This document shows, piece after piece, positions 22,880 through 35,696 of a stretch of 64,000 nt of DNA. The translations under genes and the position numbers were made by a program. The notes below the pieces were generated by a model. It searched no databases and was not told the origin of the DNA. It worked only from the letters and a program-made list of their open reading frames with translations. The stretch is from Epiperipatus broadwayi (Eukaryota; Onychophora; Udeonychophora; Euonychophora; Peripatidae): NCBI GenBank assembly GCA_028023455.1, contig JAQFVV010000568.1:124001-188000 (forward strand), written 5' to 3'. Numbering within the stretch: the stretch's first letter is position 1; each line of letters opens with the position of its first letter.

Positions 22880-24653
22880 AGTACAGCATCAGTATTGATT
22901 TCTGAAGTCTGAGCCCTTGGTATCCATTTTTGAATTTTATTTTTTACTTCTTCATTTGTTGTGAGTTCTATGAGCTTCACTTCTAAATTTGATGATCCTT
23001 TTTACATGTGAGAAAAAATCTACAACCCAATTTGGAATATTCATGTTTAGAATATCCCTCAATCCTTCATTGAAATCAGCATGGAGAACCTCCAAGTGTT
23101 GGAGTATGTAAATAAATCTTTCTTTTTGAGAGACACTGCTAATAAATTTGAAAAGTGGCTATATTTCCCTCATCCTAGATTCTGTTGGAACAGTAGAAAT
23201 TTCATCACAAAAGCAGCAATAACATTTTTTGCTTTAATTAAATTCAATTAATCATCTTATAATTGTATATTGACTTCATTAAATATTTTATAGAGGTCTG
23301 TCAAATAATCAATGTCATTTTTGGATGTAATCATATTGACATGCGATCTGTCTTCTCAAACAAATTGTAAAATCCAATTCAGACAATTACCTTTTGAAAT
23401 CCAATGAAATTCTGTGTGAAGCAGCATACAATTGAATTCTTCATTATTTTCACTACAAAGTTGGCTAAACAATCTATCAGTCAATGAATTGCTTCTAATC
23501 TAGTTGACTGCTCTAATAACTTATTAGAGCAGCATATGCAGGCATTCACTTAAATTCTTTGCAACCAAATGTTGACACTGAAGAACACAATGTATAGTGA
23601 ATACATTTGGTAGTCCTTGTTTCAAATATGCTATAAAATGCTTGTGGCATGTTATCGTTGCTGGAGCACCATCAGTGGCAGCAGACAAAATATTATGAAT
23701 AGGAATATCTTTCTCTTGAAAAAACATATTCATGTTATTAAATATAGATTCTTTCTTTGTATTCGTTTCTAAATTTTTAAGAAATAATAAATAATTATTG
23801 ACAAACTTTTTCTTTTATGAATCATACATATGATAAGAGTAGTGATTTATCATTTGGAAGAGTTGATTTATCAAGTTGAATAAAAAAAATTGGCATGTCT
23901 TCAAATAGTTATACAATGATTTTTCAACATCTTCAGCCATTTCATCAATTCTTCTTTGCACTGAATTATTACTCAAAGAAATTTTCCTGATGATATCTGA
24001 TGCTGGCTTATGAAGCACAGTGTTTATTAATTCTTTTATGCTGGCAACATTAATACCTCACCAATTGTGTATTACTTTTCTGCTTTAGCAATTAATAATG
24101 AAATATTACAAGTTGCTCGTAATCTTTATTGTTTTGGTTAGTGGATGACACAAAAAGTTTTGATATAATTGAATGTTTAGAATATTTTTCTTCTAGTAAT
24201 TGAAAATAGAACATATCTTTATCCTATTTGTCAGCATGTATTTTAGTCAAATGCTCTTTTAGCCTTGAAGACTTCATTTGCTTCATTTGAAAATACTTTT
24301 TGGCAATTCAAGCACATAGGTAATAATGCTTTAGCAATTAATAATAAAATATTACAAGTAGCTCATAATCTTTATTGTTTTGGTTAGTGGATGACACAAA
24401 AAGTTTTGATATAATTGAATGTTTAGAATTTTTTTCTTCTAGTAATTGAAAATAGAACATATCTTTATCCTATTTGTCAGCATGTATTTTAGTCAAATGC
24501 TCTTTTAGCCTAGAAGACTTCATTTGCTTCATTTGAAAATACTTTTTGGCAATTCAAGCACATAGGTAATAATGGGTTTGTAGGAGACTAAATAAAGCCA
24601 TATTTCATAAACTCAATACTGTACTGGTGACAGTTCTGCTTAGATTCAGACAT
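22880..24653 (-). pseudogene. hAT transposase relic (ZBED5/SCAND3-like), minus strand
   Basis: The probable start codon is at 24653-24651, giving MSESKQNCHQYSIEFMKYGF and then a stop. The BED-type finger follows (LPMCLNCQKVF and a T-K-I-H-A-D-like end), duplicated in tandem. 24018-23815 reads LHKPASDIIRKISLSNNSVQ followed by a RRIDEMAEDVEKSL segment, and 23733-23524 reads IHNILSAATDGAPATITCHK and then TIHCVLQCQHLVAKNLSE. Further on, LLHTEFHWISKG near 23420-23380 carries the catalytic-type glutamate. The C-terminal part to about 22880 is poorly preserved. Stops and frameshifts make it a pseudogene. Confidence 0.86.
24082..24575 (-). repeat. 247-bp tandem duplication over the hAT BED-finger coding region
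   Basis: 24082-24328 and 24329-24575 are nearly identical copies, so the finger-coding segment appears twice. The few differences (for example GTTGCTCGT against GTAGCTCAT at the left ends) show that the duplication is not brand new. Confidence 0.9.
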
Positions 24654-24660
24654 AATGAAG

Positions 24661-25460
24661 TAATAAAGTTTGCAACAACATTCATAAAATAAAAGATTTA
24701 AGTTATACTTTGTATGACTTTACTTATCTATTACAATTTTGACATATGATTGTTGGCAAATCATCCAACAAATAATAAAATTTATTCCTAAACCACTGGT
24801 ATTTATAGATTTGAAATCCAACCTGAATCGACTTACAGGCATTCACTTGTTTGTGATTAATTTTTTATATAAGGAGTCACCTATTTGGCCAAATGAATTA
24901 AAGTTCAATCCAAACTTTTGCTTGGACAATTACAGAAGTAGCAGTAAAAAGATAATGGTCATATTTGTACATTCATGCAACAAATCCAGAGTTTTGGCAA
25001 ATTATGCCAAAGCTGATCTAGATGTAGGGTTGAGACTTTGAATAAGATCAGAGCTCAGGTCTTTTACCAACACTTCATGATTTACTACCCTATGGATAAC
25101 AGATATGAGATTACACTCAACCTCTTTTTGTTTACATGATGGCAGTAACAAAGAGTGGAGTACGAGTCTCAGAAATAAGACCAAATTAATACTAAATTAA
25201 CTAACACACACACTTTATGACTAGCTAGATAATGCATATATTAATATTTAACACTAAATTAAAATACATTTGGATGTGATTTAGGAATGTACTATGAATA
25301 ACACACTGAACCTTATTATAAGTTTAATATCTTTTATTATGAAATTATAAGTTAAAATAATACAAATATATAAGTGCATTGTAAATTTAGGTGTCTTACA
25401 ATGATGAGCTGGTTCAATGCAAGGTCTCATCTTTTATGCACATTAAATCATTTAAATTTA
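24661..25460. other. AT-rich stretch with one unrecognised frame
   Basis: A 100-codon plus-strand frame lies at 24739-25041. It contains no motif I recognise and has no neighbour suggesting a role. It may include the 5' region of the adjacent hAT element. Confidence 0.35.
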
Positions 25461-25680
25461 AGTTAGGATGAATTAATATTATCTACTGTTTATACTCATG
25501 CCTGAATTATGCTATGTCATTCCTCCGAGGTTTGCTAAAAGTTAAATTTACAAAAATAACAATTATAAGTTACGATGAAGTAATATTATTATCTACTGTT
25601 TATACTCATGCCTGAATTATGCTATGTCATTCCTCCGAGGTTTGCTAAAAGTTAAATTTACAAAAATAACAATTATAAGT
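25461..25680. repeat. About 110-bp tandem duplication
   Basis: 25461-25567 is repeated at 25568-25680, with identity over nearly the whole unit, including the GC-richer core CATTCCTCCGAGGTTTGC. No coding function is visible. Confidence 0.9.
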
Positions 25681-28600
25681 ATATTTAAATGTAATAATAA
25701 TACATGATAAGCAGTAATATGCTCTCTATGCAGATCATTTATATAAACAAGATCAGATGTTCAGATCAAAGCTGAACTGAATAATAATATGGAGAGATAA
25801 ACTGGTGATTGTAGCATGGTGTCTGTAACCTAGGATTAAAACTAAATCAAAGATTGCAGTTACAATGAGTCATTACTCACAGGCTTTAATGCCAAATACT
25901 CTGCACCCTCAAATTAAATTGCTTGTGACAAAAATAAGTACCAATAAGTTCAGGGGTCTCAGTAGCATACTTGGTGTGCTAAACCTGAAATTATGAAGGG
26001 GTGGCCATAATAAATAACAGATCCACCAGAGATATACCAAAACATTATGCACTTTATGTGCTTTATAAATACAAATTGGCAACACTTATTACAAATACTG
26101 GTATGTATTCTTAACTAAAGAAATTTGCATACATATATTGTACCAGTTCATCCTAACCTGGTTAGATTGACATGTGCACATATTGAACATAAAAAATATA
26201 GTGGCACACTAGGTGAATGAGCAACACCAATTCAATGATGCTGTATATCCATAATTCATTTAATTGCATTGTTATAAAAAGTAAATCAACCTGAGCAGTT
26301 TAATTTTAACTCTTTTATGATCAAAGTCACATGGTCATAGAATAGGTTATTAAAGTATTGGATTCTACATACTCTTGATTAAATACAACCCTTCGCATGA
26401 CTCCTAGAAAAAGAAAACAAAATCCCCTCCTGAAAAAATATGCAAAACCAATGATTACATAAAATAAAAAAACTAATAACAATAAATATTTGAATTACCA
26501 GAGATTTATAGACCAATAAATTAGTATCTGATATGTTTAGCTTAGCATTTTCTTTACCTCAGTTAAATAAGTGTGGATCAAAACTCACTTAATTACATGA
26601 TTTATTGTGTAGTTATTGAAAGAGAACAAACAAAATATCAAAAGCACTAATGCCAATTTAAATTCATATAATAAATATTTATTTACTCCCATAATCCCAC
26701 ACCATTTACAAATAAGTGTAGAAAAGAAAATATATATATAATATTAATAACCCCAGATACATAATAAAATTATTATAGAGTTTATTATATTGTTTTAAAA
26801 ATAAAAAAGGTATCAGTTAGGAAGAGGGTGGTCTGAGTTAATTATAACCCCGCACATGAATACTTTGTGTTATAACCTATCATATAACACAAATGCAATA
26901 TTACATTAAAAATGATTTATATTTTATAATATATATATTGTAACAGTCATATTATTATGCCTTGTTAACATAGTGCAGAATTCGACCTCCAGGCAGAAAA
27001 GCAGCACCATAAGTAGAGAAGCTACCAGCAATACTGAGTTTGAACATGGTTTATTGGTTCCACAATACATGCTATGAAACAATGCATCTGATGCTACATT
27101 AGCAAACATTTCTTTAGGCACGTGGATCAAGGTGATACAAGAGACTCATTTACTTTATTTTAGAGTTGGCCATTTAAGAACAATAAATCTAGACATTTAT
27201 ATATATTTAAATAATTGAGGAGATACTATTCTGAATGTTTGTCAAACAAATAAACATATAAAGGCAGACATATGATTTGAAATTATTTTAATGAACTCAT
27301 TTAGTAATAATGAAATTCTGGTAGCAGTATTATTATCCTGATACCCATTATATTTACAAAATGAGGTACAGTTATTTATTAATATAATTTAGCTATCTGA
27401 ATGCTTGGGATAAGTGTTTATAAGATCATGCCTCTGAGAATTTAATATATTTTGCAATGTGAGAGTTTAAATTAAAAAATAATAATAATAGTTGCAGACA
27501 TATAAATTTTCAAGTAAATAATAGATTTACCTTACAGAAAGAATTAATTATGGGCAGACATTGATTTGAGAGTGAATTAATGCCGGATAATGGAATAACA
27601 GAATCATACTTGAAATACTAAAATTAATTACAACAAAATGTGTGGTACATTTAGAGATATAATGTGACTGTGGCAGTATGTTGAAACTGTGGAGCCAGTG
27701 AATAATATTTAAAATGATTGTCTGGTGATTGCCATAGCCCCAAAAGGTAAAGGGTTTATATAAGCATCATCTGGGGTAAGGGAAAGTGTCGCAATGATTC
27801 CCTGAGTGCATGACAGATGTCAAGTCCTATGGGAACATTTCTTATGTCCTCTTATATAAGACAATGAAGATACAGTATTCACTGTTTATCCAAAATATCC
27901 AAGGCTCAATGATGAATTATAGCATCTCTAAACTGTCACATATCTATCTAATGTAAGTATCAAATCAGACTTTTAAAATTACATTTGAAATTTATGACTC
28001 GGTCTCCCAATACCAACCCTTAATAAATTAATTTATTTTGCCCTCAAATAAATTTAATTAGTCGATTTGCTGAAATACATTAGCTTTATTGTTAAAATTC
28101 AAAAACAGATTTTAAAAAAAATTATAAGTTTGGGATTGTTATTTTAAGAATTAATATGTCCACCACCTACTTAGTAGTAGTCCCTTGCATTTACAATGAG
28201 GAAAACAATGAATGTGTTTCAATTAATATAGAACTAATTTGAGCAAAATAATTTAACATGAGTAAAATATCAATAATATGACTTGCAGAATATGCATTCA
28301 TTATTTCATGTAATCATTTATTCCCTAGAAAATTATGGTGATTTCCAAGATGATCTGCCAACATAAGTACATAAAAGAGATCTACGATTCGATCACCACA
28401 CAATATGGCAACTGTTTTAATTATTATTTACATTTAAAGATTGGTTGAGTCCAGTCGAAAATCTTATAGGCATGTTATTACTAGAGTAAAGAAAAATGCA
28501 AAATAAAAATATATACCCAAGAAAGTAGAGAAGAGTCAGGTAAGCTAAATTATTAGAAGAGATTTACAGAGTTCAAATTAATAAGTATATTTTATAAATA

Positions 28601-29029
28601 CACAATTTATAAAGTTTACCTATAGCTTGGAAATAGAAATTATAGAGTACTCTAAAGGCCTTGGGTACATGTACCTGTTTTTTAAGAAGATGAGTTTTTA
28701 CATTTCAAATTAGTCACATATTGTCTGTTTAGTTTATAACAGCAGCTTCCCTTTTCTAGCACTCAGGTTATGGTGTTCATTTTGATATTGATGGTAGCTT
28801 TCTAATCCAGATTCACCAAACTCAGTGGTCTTTATATCTGGATCTAGAACTTCTAGTTTAATTAAAATGACCTAAAATTGGCCATGTCTGGTTAATATTT
28901 ACTCATTCACTGTAATATTATTTATATAAATATATAATAAAATAAATTAATAGTGAACTAATGTCCTATAATTAGCTGACTTGCATTACCTTGTGCCAAA
29001 TTTGTTCCCTTTTTTATATACAGTGACTG
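25681..29029. other. AT-rich stretch with no secure gene
   Basis: Near 25725-25850 a short YADHLY-like then LGLKLN-like pair of peptides vaguely recalls LINE reverse transcriptase, but it is too short to call. Remaining frames, such as 26924-27130 on the minus strand, show no motif. Confidence 0.4.
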
Positions 29030-30460
29030 TCCTAAAAGACTAACTTCTTTATAACTCTGGGCCAGGTAGATAGTACCTGCATGGTTTGAGACATCAGGCA
29101 TTATACATTCCTTTTATGGTGTCTCCATCTTTTAATACATATGCATTTGGTCCACATGTACGATCAATGACAAAAAGCCCCTGCTACAAGGGGAATTTTT
29201 TTAAGATCTCTGTTGCTTTGTTGGGGGTTTCGTATGCAAACATAGCTCCTGACCTGCCTGCAGCTTCTGTTCTGCTCTGTCCTTAAGTCGTCAGTGCACA
29301 TTTCTTCTATCAGTTTCAATATCGATTTCATGCTCTTCCATGGGCAATGGTGTCCTGATCAGTAAAGAGTCTGCCTTACCAAAATGTAAATGTGTTTGCA
29401 TCATCCCAGTTGCCTCATTGATAGTTCCATTGATATATTGAAAAATGTTCTCTGTTTGATTGACACAGCCTCTATGGTTTTGATTAACATGTGTCCTAAA
29501 TAGCTGGTTTATTTCCTTCATAATTCTTTCACAAGGGTTAGACAGGATTTTGAATCGAGGTCAAAATATGTTTAAGATTTTGCTGTCTCAACCAAGTTTT
29601 CCACTCTTCAGATGTAAAGGGAGATCCACTGTCCAAGAAGATCATGACCGATTTTTTGATATTTACAAATTGACGATCTTGTATACCTCAAATTGTACAT
29701 TGGGAATCCGGTTGCATCACAGGATAGGCCCAAGCATATTTTGAGAATAGATTGTAAGTCACAAGTAAGATAATATAACCTATGGCATGATGGCAATGGG
29801 CCATAGTGATTGATTGCAAGTATTTCATTTGGTGCAAATGGGATGATAGAGGTACCAGCACCAGTAATGTTTTTATTTGGCGGTTTATCTTTTGCACAAA
29901 TAAAACATTTTTTGAGAGTATTATTTACATCTTCATATAGTTTTGGTCAGTGAAGGTGTCACCTCACAGCTTCTTCTATTTTTGGGACCATAATGCATCA
30001 CTAAGCCATACATATACATGATGAGGTGACTCATAAGTCATGTGGTATCAAGATTCTTCAATAAATTTTATCTCCCACAACATGCTGCTGCAACAACCTG
30101 TGTTGTATCCTGTATAGTTTTTCTCCCTGATGTGTTGTGCACCCTTGTGTTGAATTTCTTGTTGCTGGATAATTTGAATAAGTTTTTTGTACTGAGGTTG
30201 TTCCTGCCAATGTTTAATGTTTCTTAACTTCTGTTCTATTTCATGGTCCAACACCATTACTGCAAGAACCAGTGGCTGATCACTTACTATGAGGTTGTGT
30301 GGCTCCATTTCTATAGGGTTTCAACTTAATATATTGGCCATGGTTTATTTGGGCCCAGGGCAATAGATCACTCTATAATGAAATTTTTGAAGTGAAAGAC
30401 ACCTCAAAAGTATGATCCTCTTCATGGAATCTAAATATTTCAAAATATGTGATCACAATA
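29030..30460 (-). pseudogene. Ty3/gypsy integrase relic with the end of RNase H
   Basis: Reading leftward, it begins with an IIYCPG-like segment and a M-A-N-I-L-S remnant of the RNase H to integrase junction (near 30390-30310). The integrase N-terminus follows in 30308-30048 (LRNIKHWQEQPQYKKLI), then a CFICAKDKPP half of the zinc-binding HHCC near 29915-29880. The core has AINHYGPLP (about 29820), FSKYAWAYPV (about 29745), FLDSGSPFTSEEW (about 29640-29605) and CERIMKEINQLFRTH at about 29535-29490, covering the usual DDE blocks. The first catalytic D reads as N. A GPY-like tail, CGPNAYVLKDG, lies near 29155-29120. Frames are broken several times and no LTRs were identified. Confidence 0.85.
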
Positions 30461-30485
30461 CCTAGAAATACAAATATCTGATATG

Positions 30486-31431
30486 CAGGGTGGCCCAAAA
30501 GTAGGTTTACAGTTATTAGACTACCTTTTATATGGTTGAAGTTACTTGCTTAGTAATACCAATATAAAACATTTCTCAGAGTATAAATATAACTTACATA
30601 AACAGCGTTTTCCTTGCTGATTGTAATTTATTTTATTATGTAATGCTAACTAAATATTTGATGATCTGTGAAATTATGCGTAATCAATGTACTGGAGAAG
30701 AATGTGATTCTTTGGAGAAAATTATTTGGTCAGATGAGGCTTGCATTAAATTATCTGGTCATGTGAACAGGCATAACTGTGTGTACTGGGTTGATAAAAA
30801 TCCCCATTTGGCCATAGAGACTGAACTAAGCCAGCCTGGCATTAGAGTTTGGGGTGCATTATCAAGCAAAGGTGTTGTGGTGCCCATTTTTTTAATAGAA
30901 CTGTAACTGGAGAGAACTACCTGGACATGCTTCATGAAGTAGTAGTGCCACAACTCAAAACTAAACCTAACTTTGTTGAACTTTTCTTTCAGCAGGATGG
31001 AGCACCACCACATTATGCATCTACAGTAAGAGACTACGTTAACACAGTTTTTCCACAGTGTTGGTTTGGAAGAAGGGGCAGCATCGAATGGCCACCACAT
31101 TTACCTGACCTGACACCTATGGATTTCTTTTTTTGGGGTGTTGTTAAGAACAAGTTTATGAGAAAAAACCCAAAACAATAAATGATTTAAAAGATTACAT
31201 TTATCTTGCAGTCACAGAAATTGATGAAGAGTGGAATTTGTGCCGCACTGTGTTTCAGAGTGTCCTGGAGATATTTGAAGAATGTTGCAATGTTGAAGGA
31301 GGATATTTTGAGCATCTGAGAGATTAAATTGTTTATGTTAACAGGTATAATGAATTTCCTGCTATTCTGGTGTCGAATTTTCAAATACATAGTCTAGATG
31401 ATTACTGTAAACCTACTTTTGGGTCATGCTG
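30486..31431 (+). mobile_element. Mariner-type (IS630/Tc1/mariner) element, internally deleted
   Basis: Terminal inverted repeats are visible. The left end from 30486 reads CAGGGTGGCCCAAAAGTAGG. The right end, in reverse complement, reads CAGCATGACCCAAAAGTAGG, and both continue TTTACAGT. A TA follows the right end (31432-31433); on the left the equivalent dinucleotide is TG, probably a mutated TA target duplication. The interior encodes the catalytic two-thirds of a transposase. At 946 bp it is shorter than the usual ~1.3 kb, because the DNA-binding N-terminus is missing. Confidence 0.88.
30643..31327 (+). pseudogene. Mariner-type transposase, N-terminally truncated, DD41D spacing
   Basis: This enzyme family cuts and pastes the element at TA sites. 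The first aspartate is in IIWSDEACIKLSG, the second in FFQQDGAPPHYA, the third in LPDLTPMDFFFWGVV. I count 41 residues between the second and third, so the signature is DD41D, not the DD34D/E of mariner and Tc1. The reading frame shifts around 30880-30900 at a T run and again near 31165, after which the tail continues to a stop at about 31327 (ending GGYFEHLRD). The helix-turn-helix domain expected before residue 1 is absent. The protein is non-functional, but all three catalytic aspartates remain. Confidence 0.88.
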
Positions 31432-31433
31432 TA

Positions 31434-34420
31434 CAATAATCCTCAATGGGAATGAGCACTATCACCTCATTGAATACAATAAGGATGGAAAACCTTGTCT
31501 ACTCCATTAAGCTTACTAATCATAATTAACAAAGCCTTGCTCTATAATGCTAACAAATACTAAACTAATAACAAGATATAAACATCACTTGAATTAACTC
31601 ATCAATAAAAATTTTAAAATACAACACATATGTGTCAAAACCAACAATGCAAACTATGTCAACCGACTAATATAAAAATTACTTAAAAATTAAATGCATA
31701 TAAAATTCAAGGTGAAGGTACAATGCACACATATAAAATATTAAATAACAAAATATAGTGGCTAGTGGACATTTTAAAGATTGTGAATTAAGTGTGAGAA
31801 AATTAATTCTCGATGGGTATATAAAATATTTGCAGTTATATAAAAGAAACATTTATAAAACATGAATGGAAAATTCTCAGATAAATCTCTTTGGCTGATT
31901 TTAAATAAAACTTGAGTGATATATACACATTTAAATAAGGTAAGAATTAGATATTAAAATTTCCAGAGATAAAATTATTAATATATGTTAACTTGTGAGA
32001 CATTTAACAAATATAACCATACTAATATGACATAAGAATGGTAGAATATCTATCTACTCATTCTAATAAACCCATTAAGACTAAAATTATAACATTAATT
32101 TACCTGGTATATTTATACTAAACAGTATTACACATAATTTTAAAAAAATTTATAGCATAAATATTTTTCTGGATTCTTTTTTTAAAACCAATAAAACATG
32201 CAAAATAAAATACACTAACTTTAGTTAATAATGTCAGCTTCCTCTGTACTGTTTTTTATGTTCAAGACATTTATATAATTTATTGAATACTATTTATCTG
32301 ACAGCACAATGTTTCTGGTTAAATCATTTAACTTAAACATTGCAATGATTTCCAAATGAAACATATTTAATAGTTCTTAAGCTAATAAACATCACATGAT
32401 TCTTCCTTTAAAGATATTTTTAGTTTAAATAAGCAATATAATAAAACATTATAATAATTGTAATAAAATAAAAGAAGCTGACAATAAAATGATAGGTAAA
32501 ACAAATGATTCAGTGGAGAATATCATTAGGGATCCCAGGTTTACTTGTACAATAATACAGCTTCATTTTAATTATACTTTTTTAAAAAAAAGAATGCATT
32601 TTTAAGCAGTTTTACTTTTTTTAAAAAATTATTTTCACATACAATATTTTAAATGCTTCCAAAAAATTTCTTTTTAACTCTTGTTAACATAGGAGTGGGT
32701 GCATTTTTCAAGTAGAAAATTCAATCTATCCAATGAGTTAGAAATATTTATCATAAATTTCATGTATAGATATAAGCAAATATTCATTATAACCATACCC
32801 AACATTTAATAGATAAAAATTCATTTTTAAATAATTGCAGTTTATAACATTTTTATCAAACTATTTGAGAAGTAGATAATTAATATAATGAATAATATCT
32901 TTAAGTTGAACATTAGTCAAAATTAAGATACTATAGGTACTTGAAATGAGTTATAAATGAACTCAAACAAGGATATTAAATCCTTTCAATTGTAATAAAC
33001 TTACTACAAATGTTTTATACTTTCATCATTTAATTTTTTTTTATCTAATCAATAACTAAGTAATTTTTGACCATAAAGTTTGATGTGGTAACAATCATTA
33101 AGCCATAATTATATTAATTGTCTATATCTTAAATTAATTTCATGGAAGATATAAGTTATGCAGTTAGTAGAGAAGATAGCAGATATAAAATTTCCTTTAA
33201 ACATTTTTACCATAGCTTTAAAATAATTAACTGAAAGTCAATGTCAAAAAATGGTTACCTCATCTGTTTAGCAGTCGCACTTTATAATCTTGGAATAATT
33301 AAATATAATTTAACAAACTTCTGTTTAAAAAAACAATAAACTTTTAAAAAAATTACAACTAGTTTGAGGAGAAGAAAGATTTCAGGAAATTTCAGGATTT
33401 AATATCATCCAACAACAAAATACAATAAAACATTTCTATTTATCCTTATTCTTTCTTCTCTCCCAAAATTTTTTAATGTCAATTTATTTTAATCAACCAA
33501 TCAATATGATTTACTTCATTTTAACTGTAATCCTTTTAAAATCAGATGGAAAACTGATCGATTTGGACAAATGATGCTAGTTCGATCTAATTATTTGAAA
33601 ATCACATGGTTTAATGACTCTAAATTAAAAGTTATTTATTAGTTTTTATGTATCATTTAAAAAAAATTATATTACATAAAATAAAAATACAAATACAACT
33701 ATAAAATTAAAACTAATTTCATTTATCAAAATACACTTTTTTAAAATTTTTCATTATAATTATTTTGTTCATTCATTTGCTTTCTGGTTAATTTAATATT
33801 ATAGCTAATTATCAATTCATTTATTTCTTACATCTCTATGCATGCACACACAGAGAGATGACCTTACTTAACCCTCACTAGTTAATTATAACTTTTTAAT
33901 GACTACAAATAAAAATGTTTTGAATATTATATTAAAAAGAACTTTTAACAAAATAAGGCTAATTGACATTAAACGTTTAATTATTATTTGACTCCTTTAA
34001 AAAAACTACAGATTAATTTTAAATCCTATTTACATTATTTATTTTATTTATAACATTAACTCAATTTTTAACTATAAATTAAAAATAAATAAAACAGAAG
34101 TTATTTCATGATATATTTAACATCATCTATTATTATTTTAAATACTAACCTGAATATTTACTTTGAGAAAAATGCTATCTTATATCTCCTACAAAACTAA
34201 TTATAATTATGTTACTTACTTTGCTCACATAATTATATAAAATTTATTAAATATCACTCCATTACCAATTAATATGACATCGTGTTTATTAACTAACCAA
34301 TTTCTTCTTTTTTATCATTATTTTTTAAAAAAAACAGATAATTGTATAAAATAGTTGAGCTAAGATAAATCCTGGTACCTATTGAAACCAGATAAAGCTT
34401 CATTTATGTACAATATATAT
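31434..34420. other. 3 kb of AT-rich DNA with no recognised gene
   Basis: No frame of 60 codons or more, and I see no repeat structure or motif. Confidence 0.5.
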
Positions 34421-35696
34421 TGAAGTGTAAAATCTGTACACACATTTTTGATTGTCTTGTGATACAAAACCTTTGAAAACTAACATACCTGAGTGGTGAG
34501 AATGTGTGAAATGTTAACGTATTTTTTTGGATTATTTTATTATATTCTTTCCAAAAAATTGACTAGGATTAGGACAAGTAGTAGATTATATGAAATGAAC
34601 AATAACAAGGAAATTTAGCAATACACCTGGGTTTTTTATGCGGACTTATTTAACATGATTTTGAAGTTATGCGATTTTGAAGTTCACCGAAAGTCGAACT
34701 CCGATAATGCGCTATTACTTTAAATAATAAATTTCACACACTTACGTTATATTGAAAGTAATAGCACATTATTGAAATTTGACTTCATCTTAGTAATTTC
34801 AATATTTTCAGTGCTTTATAATAGTAAGATTTTATGCAATAATGAAATTAAAATCATAATTTCCACGTTTTATGTATACACACATTAAATTTTCCAAAAT
34901 TATAATGTAAATTTGTTCAAACATTGTGCGTGTTAATTTTGTATTTTAAACCACATTCTGTTTTTGCTTTTTAAAAAAGAATGTAATCAATTATTAATCA
35001 TTTAGTGTCCACAAGTTTATTTTTAAAAGGTGAGTAATAGCAGTGAAACAATTTGATTTTTAAATGAAATTGAAAATTAATGACAAAAATAAGAATTTAA
35101 TTTTTAGTTGTTAGTTTTAATTAAATTTTTTCCAACAGTGGTGAATAAATGTCTTTTTATTATCATAAGTCTAAGTTCATAAAGAATTAATAAAATCATC
35201 ATCTCAAACATTAATTGCTAATTACCTTGTCACCAGAAATCTATTGACACATGAGTATTAAGTTAGCGTTAGTTATATTTCCTCAGTTTGCAAATGAACG
35301 TTATTTTGGCAAATATTGATAATAATTAAAACGTGTATAAAAAATGTAAATTATGCATAAAAATATATTATTTTGAATAAAATTAAATATTACAGTTAAA
35401 AAAAGTTTGTCTTGTATCAATTTTTTTCAAATTTGAAATTTTTTATTAGTCATATTTTATTTCCTTATTTTTTTGCGCAAATTTTAAAGTAATTTTACAT
35501 TGGTGCTTTGCTTTTATGCAAATTTTGAAAAATCACAGACCGCATCCCCCTCTTTTCAATGTAAGTTACATCTATTTTTGCACGTGTTTTCTGAGGAACC
35601 TATCAATCGCATAAAACGAGACCCAGGTGTATATCGATGTATGTTCATAAACAGGCTAAATATTACATTATGAGTGTTAATTCTACCATGTTGGCA
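34421..35696 (+). repeat. 5' LTR, split by a nested element
   Basis: Starts TG and ends CA directly beside the TGGCACCC primer binding site. Its first 30 bases match 38189-38218. The segment 34624-35629 is a separate inverted-repeat element inserted at a TA. Similarity to the 3' LTR fades after about 60 bp, so the assignment rests on the start, the end and the adjacent priming sites. Confidence 0.6.
34622..35631. mobile_element. TA-flanked inverted-repeat element (MITE-like)
   Basis: The left end at 34624 reads CACCTGGGTTTTTTATGCGG. The right end, read in reverse, begins CACCTGGGTCTCGTTTTATG, giving imperfect ~22-bp terminal repeats. A TA dinucleotide flanks both ends, the hallmark of Tc1/mariner-type insertion. 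The 1-kb interior has no reading frame of note. An inner inverted pair sits near the left end (around 34692-34720 and 34756-34790, with GATAATGCGCTATTACTTT-like arms). It is non-autonomous and disrupts an LTR. Confidence 0.75.

Larger units (their letters stand above)
22252..24660 (-). mobile_element. Second hAT element, opposite orientation, right limit unknown
   Basis: The left edge at 22252 (CATAGGTTCCCAAACTTTTT) looks like a hAT 3' terminus. A ZBED5/SCAND3-like transposase relic reads away from it on the minus strand, starting at 24653. The expected 5' terminal repeat to the right of 24660 could not be found, and no second copy of the adjacent GTCTATAT was seen, so the end may be lost. 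It lies only about 100 bp from the previous hAT element, tail to tail. Confidence 0.75.

Noticed and set aside
19262-24660. Functional ZBED5/SCAND3-type host genes
   Set aside because: Both transposase regions have many stops and frameshifts, and the first has transposon termini with a target duplication.
24739-25041. 100-codon plus-strand frame
   Set aside because: No motif, no recognisable family and no regulatory context; a frame of this length can arise by chance.
25461-25680. CRISPR-like or satellite array
   Set aside because: Only two units without spacers, in a eukaryotic sequence; a simple tandem duplication explains it.
25720-25930. YADHLY-like and LGLKLN-like peptides suggesting a LINE reverse transcriptase
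   Set aside because: Only two short segments at plausible spacing and nothing on either side; could be chance in AT-rich DNA.
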